Shown here in pieces: positions 24,396-31,574 of a stretch of DNA of 31,574 nt. Source of the stretch: Megamonas hypermegale_A. GTDB lineage: Bacteria > Bacillota > Negativicutes > Selenomonadales > Selenomonadaceae. How positions within the stretch are numbered: the first letter of the stretch is position 1; every line of letters begins with the position of its first letter. Under the pieces are notes generated by a model. It did no database searches. It worked only from the letters and a program-made list of their open reading frames with translations, and had not been told where the DNA came from. Position numbers and translations under genes: made by a program. Location: assembly GCF_030371585.1 (NCBI RefSeq), contig NZ_JAUDCE010000028.1; one strand, given 5' to 3'.

Positions 24396-26048
24396 ATGAG
24401 CAATGAAAAAGAAAAAATCCAAGCTGAATTAGCTGCGTATAATGAAAGCGTAGCAAAAGCAATCGCAAGATTCCCAGAACGTCCGCATCTTCCGGAACAG
24501 CGTTTATATACTCCACTTGATATTGCAGATACTGATTATGCAGACGATATCAGCTTCCCTGGCGTATATCCGTATACTCGCGGCGTACAGCCTACTATGT
24601 ATCGCGGCCGTTTCTGGACAATGCGTATGTATGCTGGTTTCTCCACTGCTGAAGAATCCAACAAACGTTATCGCTATCTGATTGAATCTGGTGCTACTGG
24701 ACTTTCCTGCGCATTCGACCTTCCGACTCAGATTGGTTATGATTCCACTGACGAAATCTCCGAAGGCGAAGTTGGTAAAGTAGGCGTTGCTATCGACTCC
24801 TTAGCTGATATGGAAATCCTCTTTGACCAGATTGACCTTGGTAAAGTTTCTACTTCTATGACTATCAATGCTCCTGCATCCGTACTCTTAGCTATGTACA
24901 TTGCAGTTGCTGAAAAACAGGGTGTACCTGCTGACCAGTTAAAAGGTACTATCCAGAACGATATTCTTAAAGAATATGCTGCTCGTGGAACATACATCTT
25001 CCCTCCACGTCCATCCATGCGTCTTATCACTAATATCTTTGAATATTGCTCTAAAAATGTACCGAAATGGAACACAATCTCCATCTCCGGTTACCACATC
25101 CGTGAAGCTGGTTCCACAGCATCTCAGGAAATCGCATTCACAATTGCTGACGGTATCGCTTACGTTGAAGCTGCTATTAAAGCTGGCCTTGACGTTGATG
25201 CTTTCGCTGGCCGTCTTTCCTTCTTCTGGAACGCTCACAACAATGTACTCGAAGAAGTTGCTAAATTCCGCGCTTCCCGTCGTATCTGGGCTAAAGTCAT
25301 GAAAGAAAGATTTGGCGCTAAAAAACCTAAATCCATGATGCTGCGCGTTCATACTCAGACAGCTGGCTCCATGCTTACTGCTCAGCAGCCTAACAACAAC
25401 ATCGTTCGTGTTGCATTGCAGACAGCTGCTGCTGTAATGGGCGGTACTCAGTCCCTCCACACTAACTCCCGCGATGAAGCACTTGCTCTTCCTACAGAAG
25501 AATCCGTTATGATTGCTTTGCGTACTCAGCAGATCGTTGCTTACGAAAGCGGCTTAGCTGACGTTATCGATCCGCTTGCTGGTTCCTACTACGTAGAAGC
25601 TATGACTAACAGAATTGAAAAAGAAGCTTGGGATTACATCAACAAAATTGATGAACTCGGCGGTGCTGTTGCTGCTATTGAAAAAGGCTATATCCAGAAA
25701 GAAATTCAGGATAGTGCTTACAAATGGCAGATGGATGTTGAATCCGGCGCTAAAGTTATTGTCGGCGTAAACAAATTCCAGATTGAAGAAAAACCAGTTG
25801 AAGGTCTGCTGAAAGTTGACGCTTCCGTTGGCGAAAAACAGAAAGCTAAAGTTGAAGCAATGAAAGCTAAACGTGACAATGCTGCTGTTGAAGCTGCACT
25901 TGCTGACTTGGAAGCTGCTTGCAAAGACGAAAACGAAAATCTTATGCCTCATATCCTCGCTGCCGTTAAAACTTATGCAACACTCGGTGAAATCTGCGGC
26001 GTAATGCGTAAAGTATTCGGCGAATATGAAGCACATGTAAATCTTTAA
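24396..26048 (+). CDS. Methylmalonyl-CoA mutase, catalytic (large) subunit
   Basis: Together with the separate B12-binding subunit, it interconverts succinyl-CoA and (R)-methylmalonyl-CoA by radical rearrangement. The 550 residues contain only the TIM-barrel catalytic part. Motifs are PYTRGVQPTMYRGRFWTMR (about 58-76), the substrate-handling ISGYHIREAGSTASQE with H234, RRIWAKVM, MLRVHTQTAGSMLTAQQP and SLHTNSRDEALALPTEE. The chain ends without the cobalamin domain, which is encoded next. This split arrangement is known from archaea and various anaerobes, unlike the fused enzyme of E. coli. GGAGG lies 11 nt before the start. Confidence 0.93.
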   Translation: MSNEKEKIQAELAAYNESVAKAIARFPERPHLPEQRLYTPLDIADTDYADDISFPGVYPYTRGVQPTMYRGRFWTMRMYAGFSTAEESNKRYRYLIESGATGLSCAFDLPTQIGYDSTDEISEGEVGKVGVAIDSLADMEILFDQIDLGKVSTSMTINAPASVLLAMYIAVAEKQGVPADQLKGTIQNDILKEYAARGTYIFPPRPSMRLITNIFEYCSKNVPKWNTISISGYHIREAGSTASQEIAFTIADGIAYVEAAIKAGLDVDAFAGRLSFFWNAHNNVLEEVAKFRASRRIWAKVMKERFGAKKPKSMMLRVHTQTAGSMLTAQQPNNNIVRVALQTAAAVMGGTQSLHTNSRDEALALPTEESVMIALRTQQIVAYESGLADVIDPLAGSYYVEAMTNRIEKEAWDYINKIDELGGAVAAIEKGYIQKEIQDSAYKWQMDVESGAKVIVGVNKFQIEEKPVEGLLKVDASVGEKQKAKVEAMKAKRDNAAVEAALADLEAACKDENENLMPHILAAVKTYATLGEICGVMRKVFGEYEAHVNL

Positions 26049-26076
26049 TAAGTGAAGATATTTGGAGGTAAATACA

Positions 26077-26466
26077 ATGATTAGAGTATTAGTAGCAAAA
26101 CCAGGTTTGGATGGTCATGACCGTGGAGCAAAAGTAGTAGCACGTGCACTTCGCGACGCAGGTTTCGAAGTAATTTATACAGGTCTTCGTCAGACTCCGG
26201 AACAGATTGCAGAAGCAGCTCTTCAGGAAGACGTTGATGTTGTTGCTATGAGCATTCTTTCCGGCGCTCATCCGCATCTTTTCCCTAAAGTTGTAAAACT
26301 CGTTAGAGAAAAAGGCATGAACGACGTATTAATCATCGGCGGCGGCGTTATTCCGGAAGGCGATATTCCTGCATTAAAAGAAGCAGGTATTGCTGAAGTA
26401 TTCACTCCGGGTACTCCGACATCCGACGTTGTAAAATACATCAACGAACACGTTAAAAAAGACTAA
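26077..26466 (+). CDS. Methylmalonyl-CoA mutase, B12-binding (small) subunit
   Basis: This cobalamin-binding partner of the preceding protein has 129 residues. The base-off/His-on signature is DGHDRG (D12, H14, G17), followed by SILSGAH (about 63-69) and IIGGGVIPEGD (about 88-98), which complete the flavodoxin-like B12 domain. H14 would ligate cobalt. ATG 26077 has GGAGG 8 nt upstream. Similar B12 subunits serve isobutyryl- and ethylmalonyl-type mutases, but the large subunit and neighbours point to methylmalonyl-CoA. Confidence 0.92.
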   Translation: MIRVLVAKPGLDGHDRGAKVVARALRDAGFEVIYTGLRQTPEQIAEAALQEDVDVVAMSILSGAHPHLFPKVVKLVREKGMNDVLIIGGGVIPEGDIPALKEAGIAEVFTPGTPTSDVVKYINEHVKKD

Positions 26467-26499
26467 TTAAAGCTTAAAGCGTTAATCCTAAAAACTTAA

Positions 26500-26545
26500 A
26501 AGGCAATTCATCCATTCTCCTATAAGTAGTGAGATGAATTGCCTT
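26500..26545 (+). terminator. Strong hairpin between mutase and meaB genes, possible attenuator
   Basis: A perfect 13-bp stem (AAGGCAATTCATC, 26500-26512, with its complement at 26533-26545) and a 20-nt loop. The following bases ATTAAGTA are a poor U tract, so termination may be partial. It could instead protect the upstream mRNA. Confidence 0.55.
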
Positions 26546-26631
26546 ATTAAGTAAAAGCTTAAAATGAATTATATAGTTTTTATTTCGCGGAATTATCTGC
26601 GGGAAAACTATAATCAAAGGTGGTGCTTAAT

Positions 26632-27573
26632 ATGGATATAGCTCAGGAATTGTTGAAGGGAAACCGCCTGGCGCTTACGCGTGCCATTACGGCGATTGAA
26701 AATGAAACAGCTTCTGCAGTAGAAATCATGAAAAAACTGTATCCACATACCGGGCATGCCTTTGTCCTTGGTATTACTGGCCCACCAGGTGCAGGTAAAT
26801 CCACTCTTACTGATAAAATTGCAAGAGCTTACCGAAATCAAGGAAAAACAGTCGGCATTATCGCTATCGACCCGACAAGTCCATTTACAGGCGGCGCTAT
26901 TTTGGGCGACCGTATCAGAATGAACAGTTTGACTTTGGATGAAGGTGTTTTTATCCGCAGTATGGGGACAAGAGGCAGCTTAGGCGGTCTGTCGCATAAA
27001 ACGGCTGATGCAATAAAAGCAATGGATGCTTTCGGCAAAGATGTTATTATTGTAGAAACCGTAGGTGTCGGACAGTCGGAAGTTGATATTGTCAAAGCCG
27101 CTGATACGACGATGGTCGTGTTAGTACCGGGACTTGGTGACGATATTCAGGCAATTAAAGCCGGAATATTGGAAATCGGTGATATCTTCACTATCAACAA
27201 AGCTGACCTTGATGGTGCAGATAAATTGTATACCGAGCTTAATATGATGCTTGACCTTGACGGCGTAAAGCATGATTGGCGTCCGCCGATTAAAAAGGTT
27301 ATGGCAAACAGAGGCGAAGGTATAAATGAATTGCTGGAAACCATAGAAGAACACCAGAAATATCTGGAAGAAAGCGGCACTTTGGCTGCAAGACGTCATA
27401 AACGCGCTAAAAATGAACTTTTAGACCGTTTAAACGCTTCTATTGGTGCATATATAACAGAACATATCATAAAAACTGGCGAAATTGATACCTACGTAAA
27501 AGATATCGAAACTCGTCAGAATGATCCGTATACCGTAGTTAATACGATTATGGATAATATGTTAAAAAAATAA
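26632..27573 (+). CDS. meaB: Methylmalonyl-CoA mutase-associated GTPase MeaB
   Basis: This G3E-family P-loop GTPase loads and protects the cobalamin cofactor of the mutase. The 313 residues include GITGPPGAGKSTLTDKI (47-63; K56 and S57 bind phosphate), AIDPTSPFTGGAILGDRIRM (Mg/switch region), ETVGVGQSEVDI (switch) and the guanine-specific NKAD near residue 190. ATG 26632 has AAGGTGG 8 nt upstream; the open frame to 26620 has none. It lies 165 bp after the mutase small subunit with a hairpin in between, so it may be expressed at a lower level than the mutase. Confidence 0.93.
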   Translation: MDIAQELLKGNRLALTRAITAIENETASAVEIMKKLYPHTGHAFVLGITGPPGAGKSTLTDKIARAYRNQGKTVGIIAIDPTSPFTGGAILGDRIRMNSLTLDEGVFIRSMGTRGSLGGLSHKTADAIKAMDAFGKDVIIVETVGVGQSEVDIVKAADTTMVVLVPGLGDDIQAIKAGILEIGDIFTINKADLDGADKLYTELNMMLDLDGVKHDWRPPIKKVMANRGEGINELLETIEEHQKYLEESGTLAARRHKRAKNELLDRLNASIGAYITEHIIKTGEIDTYVKDIETRQNDPYTVVNTIMDNMLKK

Positions 27574-27602
27574 CAGATTATTATATCAGGAGGGTCTTAT
27601 CA

Positions 27603-28025
27603 ATGAAAATCAACAGAGTTGACCATATCGGTATTGCTGTACCAAATCTTGAAGAAGCTAAAAAATTCTATGAAGAAACTTTAGGTATTAAAATCGAAAA
27701 ACCGGATGAAGTTATCGAAGACCAGAAAGTTAAAGTTAGCTTCGTTCCATGTGGTGAAGTTGAATTAGAACTTCTCGAATCCACAACTGAAGACGGCCCT
27801 ATCGCAAAATTCATTGCTAAAAATGGCGGCCGCACTGGTATTCAGCATGTTGCATTGAATGTTGATAACATTGAAGAAGCTATCGCTGAAATGAAAGAAA
27901 AAGGCGTTCGTATGATTGATGAAAAACCTCGTTACGGCGCTGGCAATTCCAGCATTGCATTCGTTCATCCGAAAGCTAGCGGCATCTTATTAGAACTCGC
28001 TCAGCGTTTAGATGAAACAAAATAA
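27603..28025 (+). CDS. mce: Methylmalonyl-CoA epimerase
   Basis: The epimerase interconverts (R)- and (S)-methylmalonyl-CoA, linking mutase and decarboxylase. It has 140 residues and a VOC fold. Likely metal ligands are H8 (VDHIGIAV), the glutamate in VELELLES (about 57), the histidine in GIQHVALNV (about 82) and the glutamate in ILLELAQ near the C-terminus. Strong GGAGG is upstream. Its codon use is as biased as in the mutase. Confidence 0.92.
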   Translation: MKINRVDHIGIAVPNLEEAKKFYEETLGIKIEKPDEVIEDQKVKVSFVPCGEVELELLESTTEDGPIAKFIAKNGGRTGIQHVALNVDNIEEAIAEMKEKGVRMIDEKPRYGAGNSSIAFVHPKASGILLELAQRLDETK

Positions 28026-28071
28026 TCTAGCTTATATTTAAGCATAGATATTTTATTAAGGAGGTATAATT

Positions 28072-29607
28072 TTGGCTACAGTTCAAGAAAGAATTGACCT
28101 CATGAATGCCAAAAAGGAACACATTATGCAAGCAGGCGGCCCGAAACGTGTTGCAAAACAGCATGCTAAAGGCAAAATGACTGCTCGTGAACGTATTGAA
28201 AAACTTTTTGATGAAGGTACATTCGTTGAATTAGATCAGTTTGTAAAACATCGTTGCACTAACTTTGGCCAGGAAAAGAAAGACCTGCCGGCTGAAGGCG
28301 TTATCACAGGTTACGGTACTGTAGACGGCCGTTTGGTGTATGCTTACGCTCAGGACTTCACCGTAGAAGGTGGTTCCCTCGGCGAAATGCACGCTAAAAA
28401 AATCTGGAAAGTACAGGAAATGTCCCTGAAAATGGGTGCTCCTTGCGTTGGTATCAATGATTCCGGCGGGGCTCGTATTCAGGAAGCCGTTGACGCACTT
28501 TCCGGTTACGGCGGAATTTTCCAGAGAAATACCGATGCTTCCGGCGTAGTTCCGCAGATTTCCGTAATCATGGGACCATGCGCAGGCGGCGCCGTTTATT
28601 CTCCAGCTCTGACAGACTTCATTTACATGGTTAAAAACACCAGCCAGATGTTCATCACTGGTCCTGCTGTTATCAAATCCGTTACGGCGGAAGAAGTTAC
28701 TGCTGAACAGCTCGGCGGTGCTATGACTCATAACAGCGTTTCTGGTGTTGCTCATTTCGCTGCTGATAATGAAGATGACTGCATTGAACAGATTCGTTAT
28801 TTGCTCAGCTTCCTGCCGAGCAACAACATGGATGATGCTCCGGAAAGACCAACAAATGATGACCCGTCCCGTATGGATGAAAGTCTTAACACAGTAATTC
28901 CGGATAATGCCAACATGCCTTATGACATGAAAGATGTTATTCGTTCTTTAGTTGATGATGGTGAATTCTATGAAGTTCATCAGCATTATGCTACAAATAT
29001 CATTACATGCTTTGCGCATTTTGACGGACGTTCTGTTGGTATCATTGCTAACCAGCCGGCTGTTATGGCAGGCTGCCTCGATATTAACGCTTCCGATAAA
29101 TCCGCACGTTTCATCCGTTTCTGCGACGCATTCAATATTCCTATCGTCAACCTCGTTGACGTTCCGGGCTTCCTGCCTGGTACTGATCAGGAATACGGCG
29201 GTATCATTCGTCATGGTGCTAAAATGCTGTACGCTTACTGCGAAGCAACTGTTCCGAAAGTTACAGTTATTACTCGTAAAGCATACGGTGGTTCTTACCT
29301 CGCTATGTGCTCCCGTGAACTCGGTGCTGACCAGGTTATGGCTTGGCCGACTTCCGAAATAGCAGTTATGGGTCCTGCCGGTGCGGCAAATATTATTTTC
29401 CGTAAAGACGACCCTGAAACTAAAAAAGCACATACGGAAGAATATATCGCTGAATTTGCTACACCTTATAAAGCAGCAGAACGCGGCTATGTCGACATGG
29501 TAATTGAACCGAAAGAAACACGCCCTCGTATTATCACTGCTTTGAACATGCTCGCAAGCAAACGTGAAACACGTCCGGCTAAAAAACACGGCAATGTTCC
29601 ATTATAA
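28072..29607 (+). CDS. mmdA: Methylmalonyl-CoA decarboxylase alpha subunit (carboxyltransferase)
   Basis: The alpha subunit transfers the carboxyl group of (S)-methylmalonyl-CoA to biotin on the carrier subunit. The 511 residues form the two-domain crotonase-like carboxyltransferase: MTARERIEKLFDEGTFVELD (N-terminus), GINDSGGARIQEAVDALSGYGGIF (about 124-147), GPCAGGAVYSPALTDF, LVDVPGFLPGTDQEYGGIIRHGAK (about 361-384) and AYGGSYLAMCSRELGAD. Start is TTG 28072, 7 nt after GGAGG. The same fold serves propionyl-CoA carboxylase; the small subunit and the separate biotin protein favour the decarboxylase. Confidence 0.88.
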   Translation: MATVQERIDLMNAKKEHIMQAGGPKRVAKQHAKGKMTARERIEKLFDEGTFVELDQFVKHRCTNFGQEKKDLPAEGVITGYGTVDGRLVYAYAQDFTVEGGSLGEMHAKKIWKVQEMSLKMGAPCVGINDSGGARIQEAVDALSGYGGIFQRNTDASGVVPQISVIMGPCAGGAVYSPALTDFIYMVKNTSQMFITGPAVIKSVTAEEVTAEQLGGAMTHNSVSGVAHFAADNEDDCIEQIRYLLSFLPSNNMDDAPERPTNDDPSRMDESLNTVIPDNANMPYDMKDVIRSLVDDGEFYEVHQHYATNIITCFAHFDGRSVGIIANQPAVMAGCLDINASDKSARFIRFCDAFNIPIVNLVDVPGFLPGTDQEYGGIIRHGAKMLYAYCEATVPKVTVITRKAYGGSYLAMCSRELGADQVMAWPTSEIAVMGPAGAANIIFRKDDPETKKAHTEEYIAEFATPYKAAERGYVDMVIEPKETRPRIITALNMLASKRETRPAKKHGNVPL

Positions 29608-29627
29608 TAAGGGGAGAGTAAATTAAC

Positions 29628-29774
29628 ATGGCAAACAATAATGCTCCTATTAGCGAAGAAATAGTTGCTGCTATTTCCGCCGCTGTAGAAATGATGACTG
29701 GCAAAAAAGTTATGGCTGTTCGTATTAAACGCAGCGATGCTTGGACAATGGCCGGCAGACGCGACAACGCTTAA
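29628..29774 (+). CDS. mmdE: Small subunit of methylmalonyl-CoA decarboxylase (MmdE-like, 48 residues)
   Basis: This very short gene encodes MANNNAPISEEIVAAISAAV followed by a region ending KRSDAWTMAGRRDNA. The pattern of a short helix with AAISAAVEMM, a basic VRIKR and a final W..AGR matches, from memory, the C-terminal part of MmdD and the roughly 55-residue MmdE of Veillonella decarboxylase, which stabilise the complex. GGGGAGAG precedes it by 9-10 nt. It sits between the alpha and biotin genes, with their codon bias. It lacks any membrane anchor, so it is not the delta subunit. Confidence 0.72.
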   Translation: MANNNAPISEEIVAAISAAVEMMTGKKVMAVRIKRSDAWTMAGRRDNA

Positions 29775-29839
29775 TTGTTTTTCCGTCATCGATAACCAAT
29801 AAATATCCAATAAAATGAAATATCTTGGAGGAATACAAA

Positions 29840-30211
29840 GTGAAAAAATTTAACATCACTGTAAATGGTAACGCTTATGAAGTTGAAATCGAAGAAGTAA
29901 AAGCTGCTGCAGCTCCTGCTCCTAAAGCAGCTCCGGCACCTGCTGCTGCACCTGCACCGAAAGCAGCTCCAGCTGCTGCACCGGCTGCATCCGCTGGTGA
30001 TGAAACAGTTACAGCTCCAATGCCTGGTAAAATCGTTAAATTAGTAGCTTCCGTTGGTCAGGCTGTTAATGCTGGCGACACTCTCTTAATTCTCGAAGCT
30101 ATGAAAATGCAGAACGAAATTTCCGCACCTAAAGCTGGTACAGTTAAATCCTTCGCAGTTAATGCTGGCGATAGCGTAAAACCTGGTCAGGCAATGGTTG
30201 TTATTGGCTAA
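29840..30211 (+). CDS. mmdC: Biotin carrier (gamma) subunit of methylmalonyl-CoA decarboxylase
   Basis: The subunit carries biotin between the carboxyltransferase and the membrane decarboxylase. It has 123 residues: a short N-terminal strand domain (MKKFNITVNGNAYEVEIEEV), a flexible alanine/proline linker (about 22-52) and a biotinyl domain with EAMKMQ (K89 is the biotin site) and APMPGKIVKL. Start is GTG 29840, 8 nt after GGAGG (29827-29831). It is the last gene before the terminator at 30228-30262. No beta subunit gene follows. Confidence 0.9.
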   Translation: MKKFNITVNGNAYEVEIEEVKAAAAPAPKAAPAPAAAPAPKAAPAAAPAASAGDETVTAPMPGKIVKLVASVGQAVNAGDTLLILEAMKMQNEISAPKAGTVKSFAVNAGDSVKPGQAMVVIG

Positions 30212-30227
30212 TAATTAATTTTGCATT

Positions 30228-30262
30228 AAAATCCATCAGTCGTTCGGCTGATGGATTTTTTT
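30228..30262 (+). terminator. Rho-independent terminator of the propionate operon
   Basis: A 12-bp stem (AAAATCCATCAG, 30228-30239, with CTGATGGATTTT, 30248-30259) followed by T to 30262. Confidence 0.88.
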
Positions 30263-30302
30263 ATGATTGAAATTAGCGAAATTAAAATCGGAGGGACATG
30301 TA

Positions 30303-31067
30303 ATGAAGTTGTATAATCTGTTTTTCAGTCCGACGGACAGCACGCGGGATGTGCTTGATTTTTTGTCCATCAAGATGCAGACGGCAGCGGAAGATGTGGA
30401 TTTGACATTGTATCAGAGTAAAGACTTAAAAATGACTTTTGCACCGGACGATGTAGTATTAATCGGCGTGCCGTCTTATGCCGGCAGAGTGCCGCAGACT
30501 TTCGCGCGGCGTTTTGCAGAAAATATAAAAGGCAGCGAAACAAAAGCGGTGCTGATTGTAACTTTCGGCAACCGCGCCTACGAAGATACTTTGATTGAAT
30601 TGAAAGATTTGGCGGAAAACAGCGGTTTTCAGGTAATTGCCGCCGCAGCTGTGGTAACGCAGCATTCCATCGTGCCGCAGTTCGGCGCGGGCAGACCGGA
30701 CGGGCAGGACAAAGCGGAACTGGCGGAATTTGCCGTGCAGGTGAAAAATAAATTAGCGAGCCAAAATACGGCAGCGATAACGGTGAGCGGAAACCGTCCG
30801 TATAAACAGGCGATGGCTTCGGCAATGGCTCCTGTTTTGGCTGAGGATAAATGTATCGGCTGCGGAACGTGCGTTATTGCCTGCCCGACCGGTGCGATAG
30901 ATAAGAGTTCGTTTGAGTGCGAAAAAGCGAAATGTATTTCCTGTCTGCGCTGTATAAAAGTATGTCCGATGAACTGCCGCTATGTGCCGGAGGAAATACT
31001 GGCTAAACTGAAAGCGCATTTAGCACCGCTTTGCGCGAGCAGAAAGGATAATGAATTTTTTATCTGA
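30303..31067 (+). CDS. EFR1-type flavodoxin/ferredoxin protein
   Basis: This soluble electron carrier has 254 residues. The N-terminal half is flavodoxin-like (MKLYNLFFSPTDSTRDV; LIGVPSYAGRVP; VLIVTFGNRAYEDTL). The C-terminal part has two [4Fe-4S] motifs, CIGCGTCVIACP and CISCLRCIKVCP (about 184-230). The FMN-binding loop has SPTDSTR. Such proteins are found in anaerobes as single genes of unknown partner. ATG 30303 has CGGAGGG 8 nt upstream. Codon use returns to the ordinary pattern, so it is not part of the preceding operon. Confidence 0.85.
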   Translation: MKLYNLFFSPTDSTRDVLDFLSIKMQTAAEDVDLTLYQSKDLKMTFAPDDVVLIGVPSYAGRVPQTFARRFAENIKGSETKAVLIVTFGNRAYEDTLIELKDLAENSGFQVIAAAAVVTQHSIVPQFGAGRPDGQDKAELAEFAVQVKNKLASQNTAAITVSGNRPYKQAMASAMAPVLAEDKCIGCGTCVIACPTGAIDKSSFECEKAKCISCLRCIKVCPMNCRYVPEEILAKLKAHLAPLCASRKDNEFFI

Positions 31068-31094
31068 ACATGAGAAAGCAAAAGGGAAGGTAAT

Positions 31095-31510
31095 ATGGAA
31101 AACAGATTGACTGTAATGAAAAAAGCATTTACGGCAGCGTTTCCGAAAACAATACCGATTTTTGCCGGATTTTGGTTTTTGGGAATGGCGTACGGGATTT
31201 ATATGAACGTATCGGGTTTCAGCTTTTTGTATACGCTGATTATGAGCATGTTCATTTTTGCCGGTTCTATGGAATTTGTAACGGTCAGTCTGCTGCTCGG
31301 CGCTTTTAATCCGCTGCAGGCTCTGCTGCTCACGCTCATGATAAATGCGCGCCATTTGTTTTACGGTATTTCCATGCTGGACAAATACCGTAAAACAGGC
31401 TGGAAGAAACCATATCTTATTTTCGGCATGTGCGATGAAAGTTTTTCGATTAATTATACGGCGCGAATTCCGCAGGGGATAGACCGCAACTGGTTCATGT
31501 TCTTCGTTAC
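31095..31510 (+). pseudogene. azlC: AzlC-type branched-chain amino acid exporter, interrupted
   Basis: AzlC with AzlD exports branched-chain amino acids. The first 138 residues are good AzlC: FPKTIPIFAGFWFLGMAYG, FAGSMEFV (about 56-63), LMINARHLFYGISML (about 82-96) and FGMCDESFSINYT. A full protein is about 230 residues. After FFVT (31499-31510) the normal continuation is lost and the frame runs into hairpin-rich DNA, stopping at 31553. The break falls right after TTAC, the target of IS608-type elements, and is followed by a matching left-end hairpin. If the element excises, the gene could be restored, but the rest lies outside the window. Confidence 0.75.
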
Positions 31511-31574
31511 CAAGTGTGCCGTAAAGCCCCGTGCTTTAGCACTGGGGATATAAGGCACGTCCGACGAATTTGCA
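31511..31574. mobile_element. Left end of an IS200/IS605 (IS608-like) element, partial
   Basis: After TTAC (31507-31510) comes a 12-nt linker, then AAAG (31523-31526) and an imperfect hairpin CCCCGTGCTTTAGCACTGGGG (31527-31547). The stem has one unpaired T at 31543 inside it. IS608 ends have the same design: TTAC target, AAAG guide next to the hairpin foot, and a CCCC...GGGG hairpin with a bulged T. An outer pair GTGCC/GGCAC (31516-31520, 31554-31558) encloses it. The transposase and any tnpB lie beyond the window. Confidence 0.65.

Noticed and set aside
31516..31558. Hairpin as a simple terminator of azlC
   Set aside because: There is no T run after it, azlC is far too short at this point, and the TTAC/AAAG/bulged-T design fits an IS608 end better.

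Overview
The window looks like chromosome from an anaerobic, propionate-forming member of the Negativicutes (diderm Firmicutes). The clues are a Bacillus-type order of housekeeping genes (yaaO-tmk-yaaR-holB-ricT-trmN6-rsmI), a valine T-box and Rex, which are Firmicute traits, next to an O-antigen-ligase-like protein, a Selenomonas-type lysine/ornithine decarboxylase and a succinate-to-propionate operon of the Veillonella/Selenomonas kind. The genus cannot be fixed from the sequence alone.

Layout. Bases 1-310 hold a compact locus that I read as a par/Fst-like type I toxin-antitoxin system: a 27-residue hydrophobic peptide on the minus strand, a convergent antisense RNA on the plus strand, a shared hairpin terminator and a 22-bp direct repeat that makes the RNA complementary to the toxin start region. 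Bases 412-3594 carry a dispersed repeat, two basic amino acid decarboxylases of different folds and a tiny membrane protein with a non-standard start. Bases 3597-8261 are the plus-strand replication/translation housekeeping block. Bases 8291-15174 run on the minus strand: a secreted protein, a glyoxalase-like protein, two paralogous amino acid permeases, a dicarboxylate/amino acid symporter and a MATE exporter. Bases 15175-15852 are a repeat-rich spacer with divergent promoters. Then come an HPr-like protein, T-box-valS, folC, an O-antigen ligase-like protein and rex.

Bases 22787-30262 form the metabolic core: CoA-transferase, split methylmalonyl-CoA mutase, MeaB, epimerase, and the alpha, small and biotin-carrier subunits of methylmalonyl-CoA decarboxylase. 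Together they would take succinate through succinyl-CoA and (R)- and (S)-methylmalonyl-CoA to propionyl-CoA and propionate, with decarboxylation able to drive sodium export. The membrane beta subunit that would form the pump is not in the window. These genes have a different, strongly biased codon usage consistent with very high expression.

The window ends with a flavodoxin/ferredoxin protein and an azlC gene cut by what looks like the left end of an IS608-type (IS200/IS605) element.

Two dispersed repeat families shape the intergenic DNA. One is a MITE-like palindrome with GTTGTGCTAGT ends, present at least five times and showing a compensatory change in its stem. The other is a ~187-bp repeat whose terminal palindrome supplies the -35 and spacer of the ptsH promoter; a related palindrome does the same for the MATE gene.
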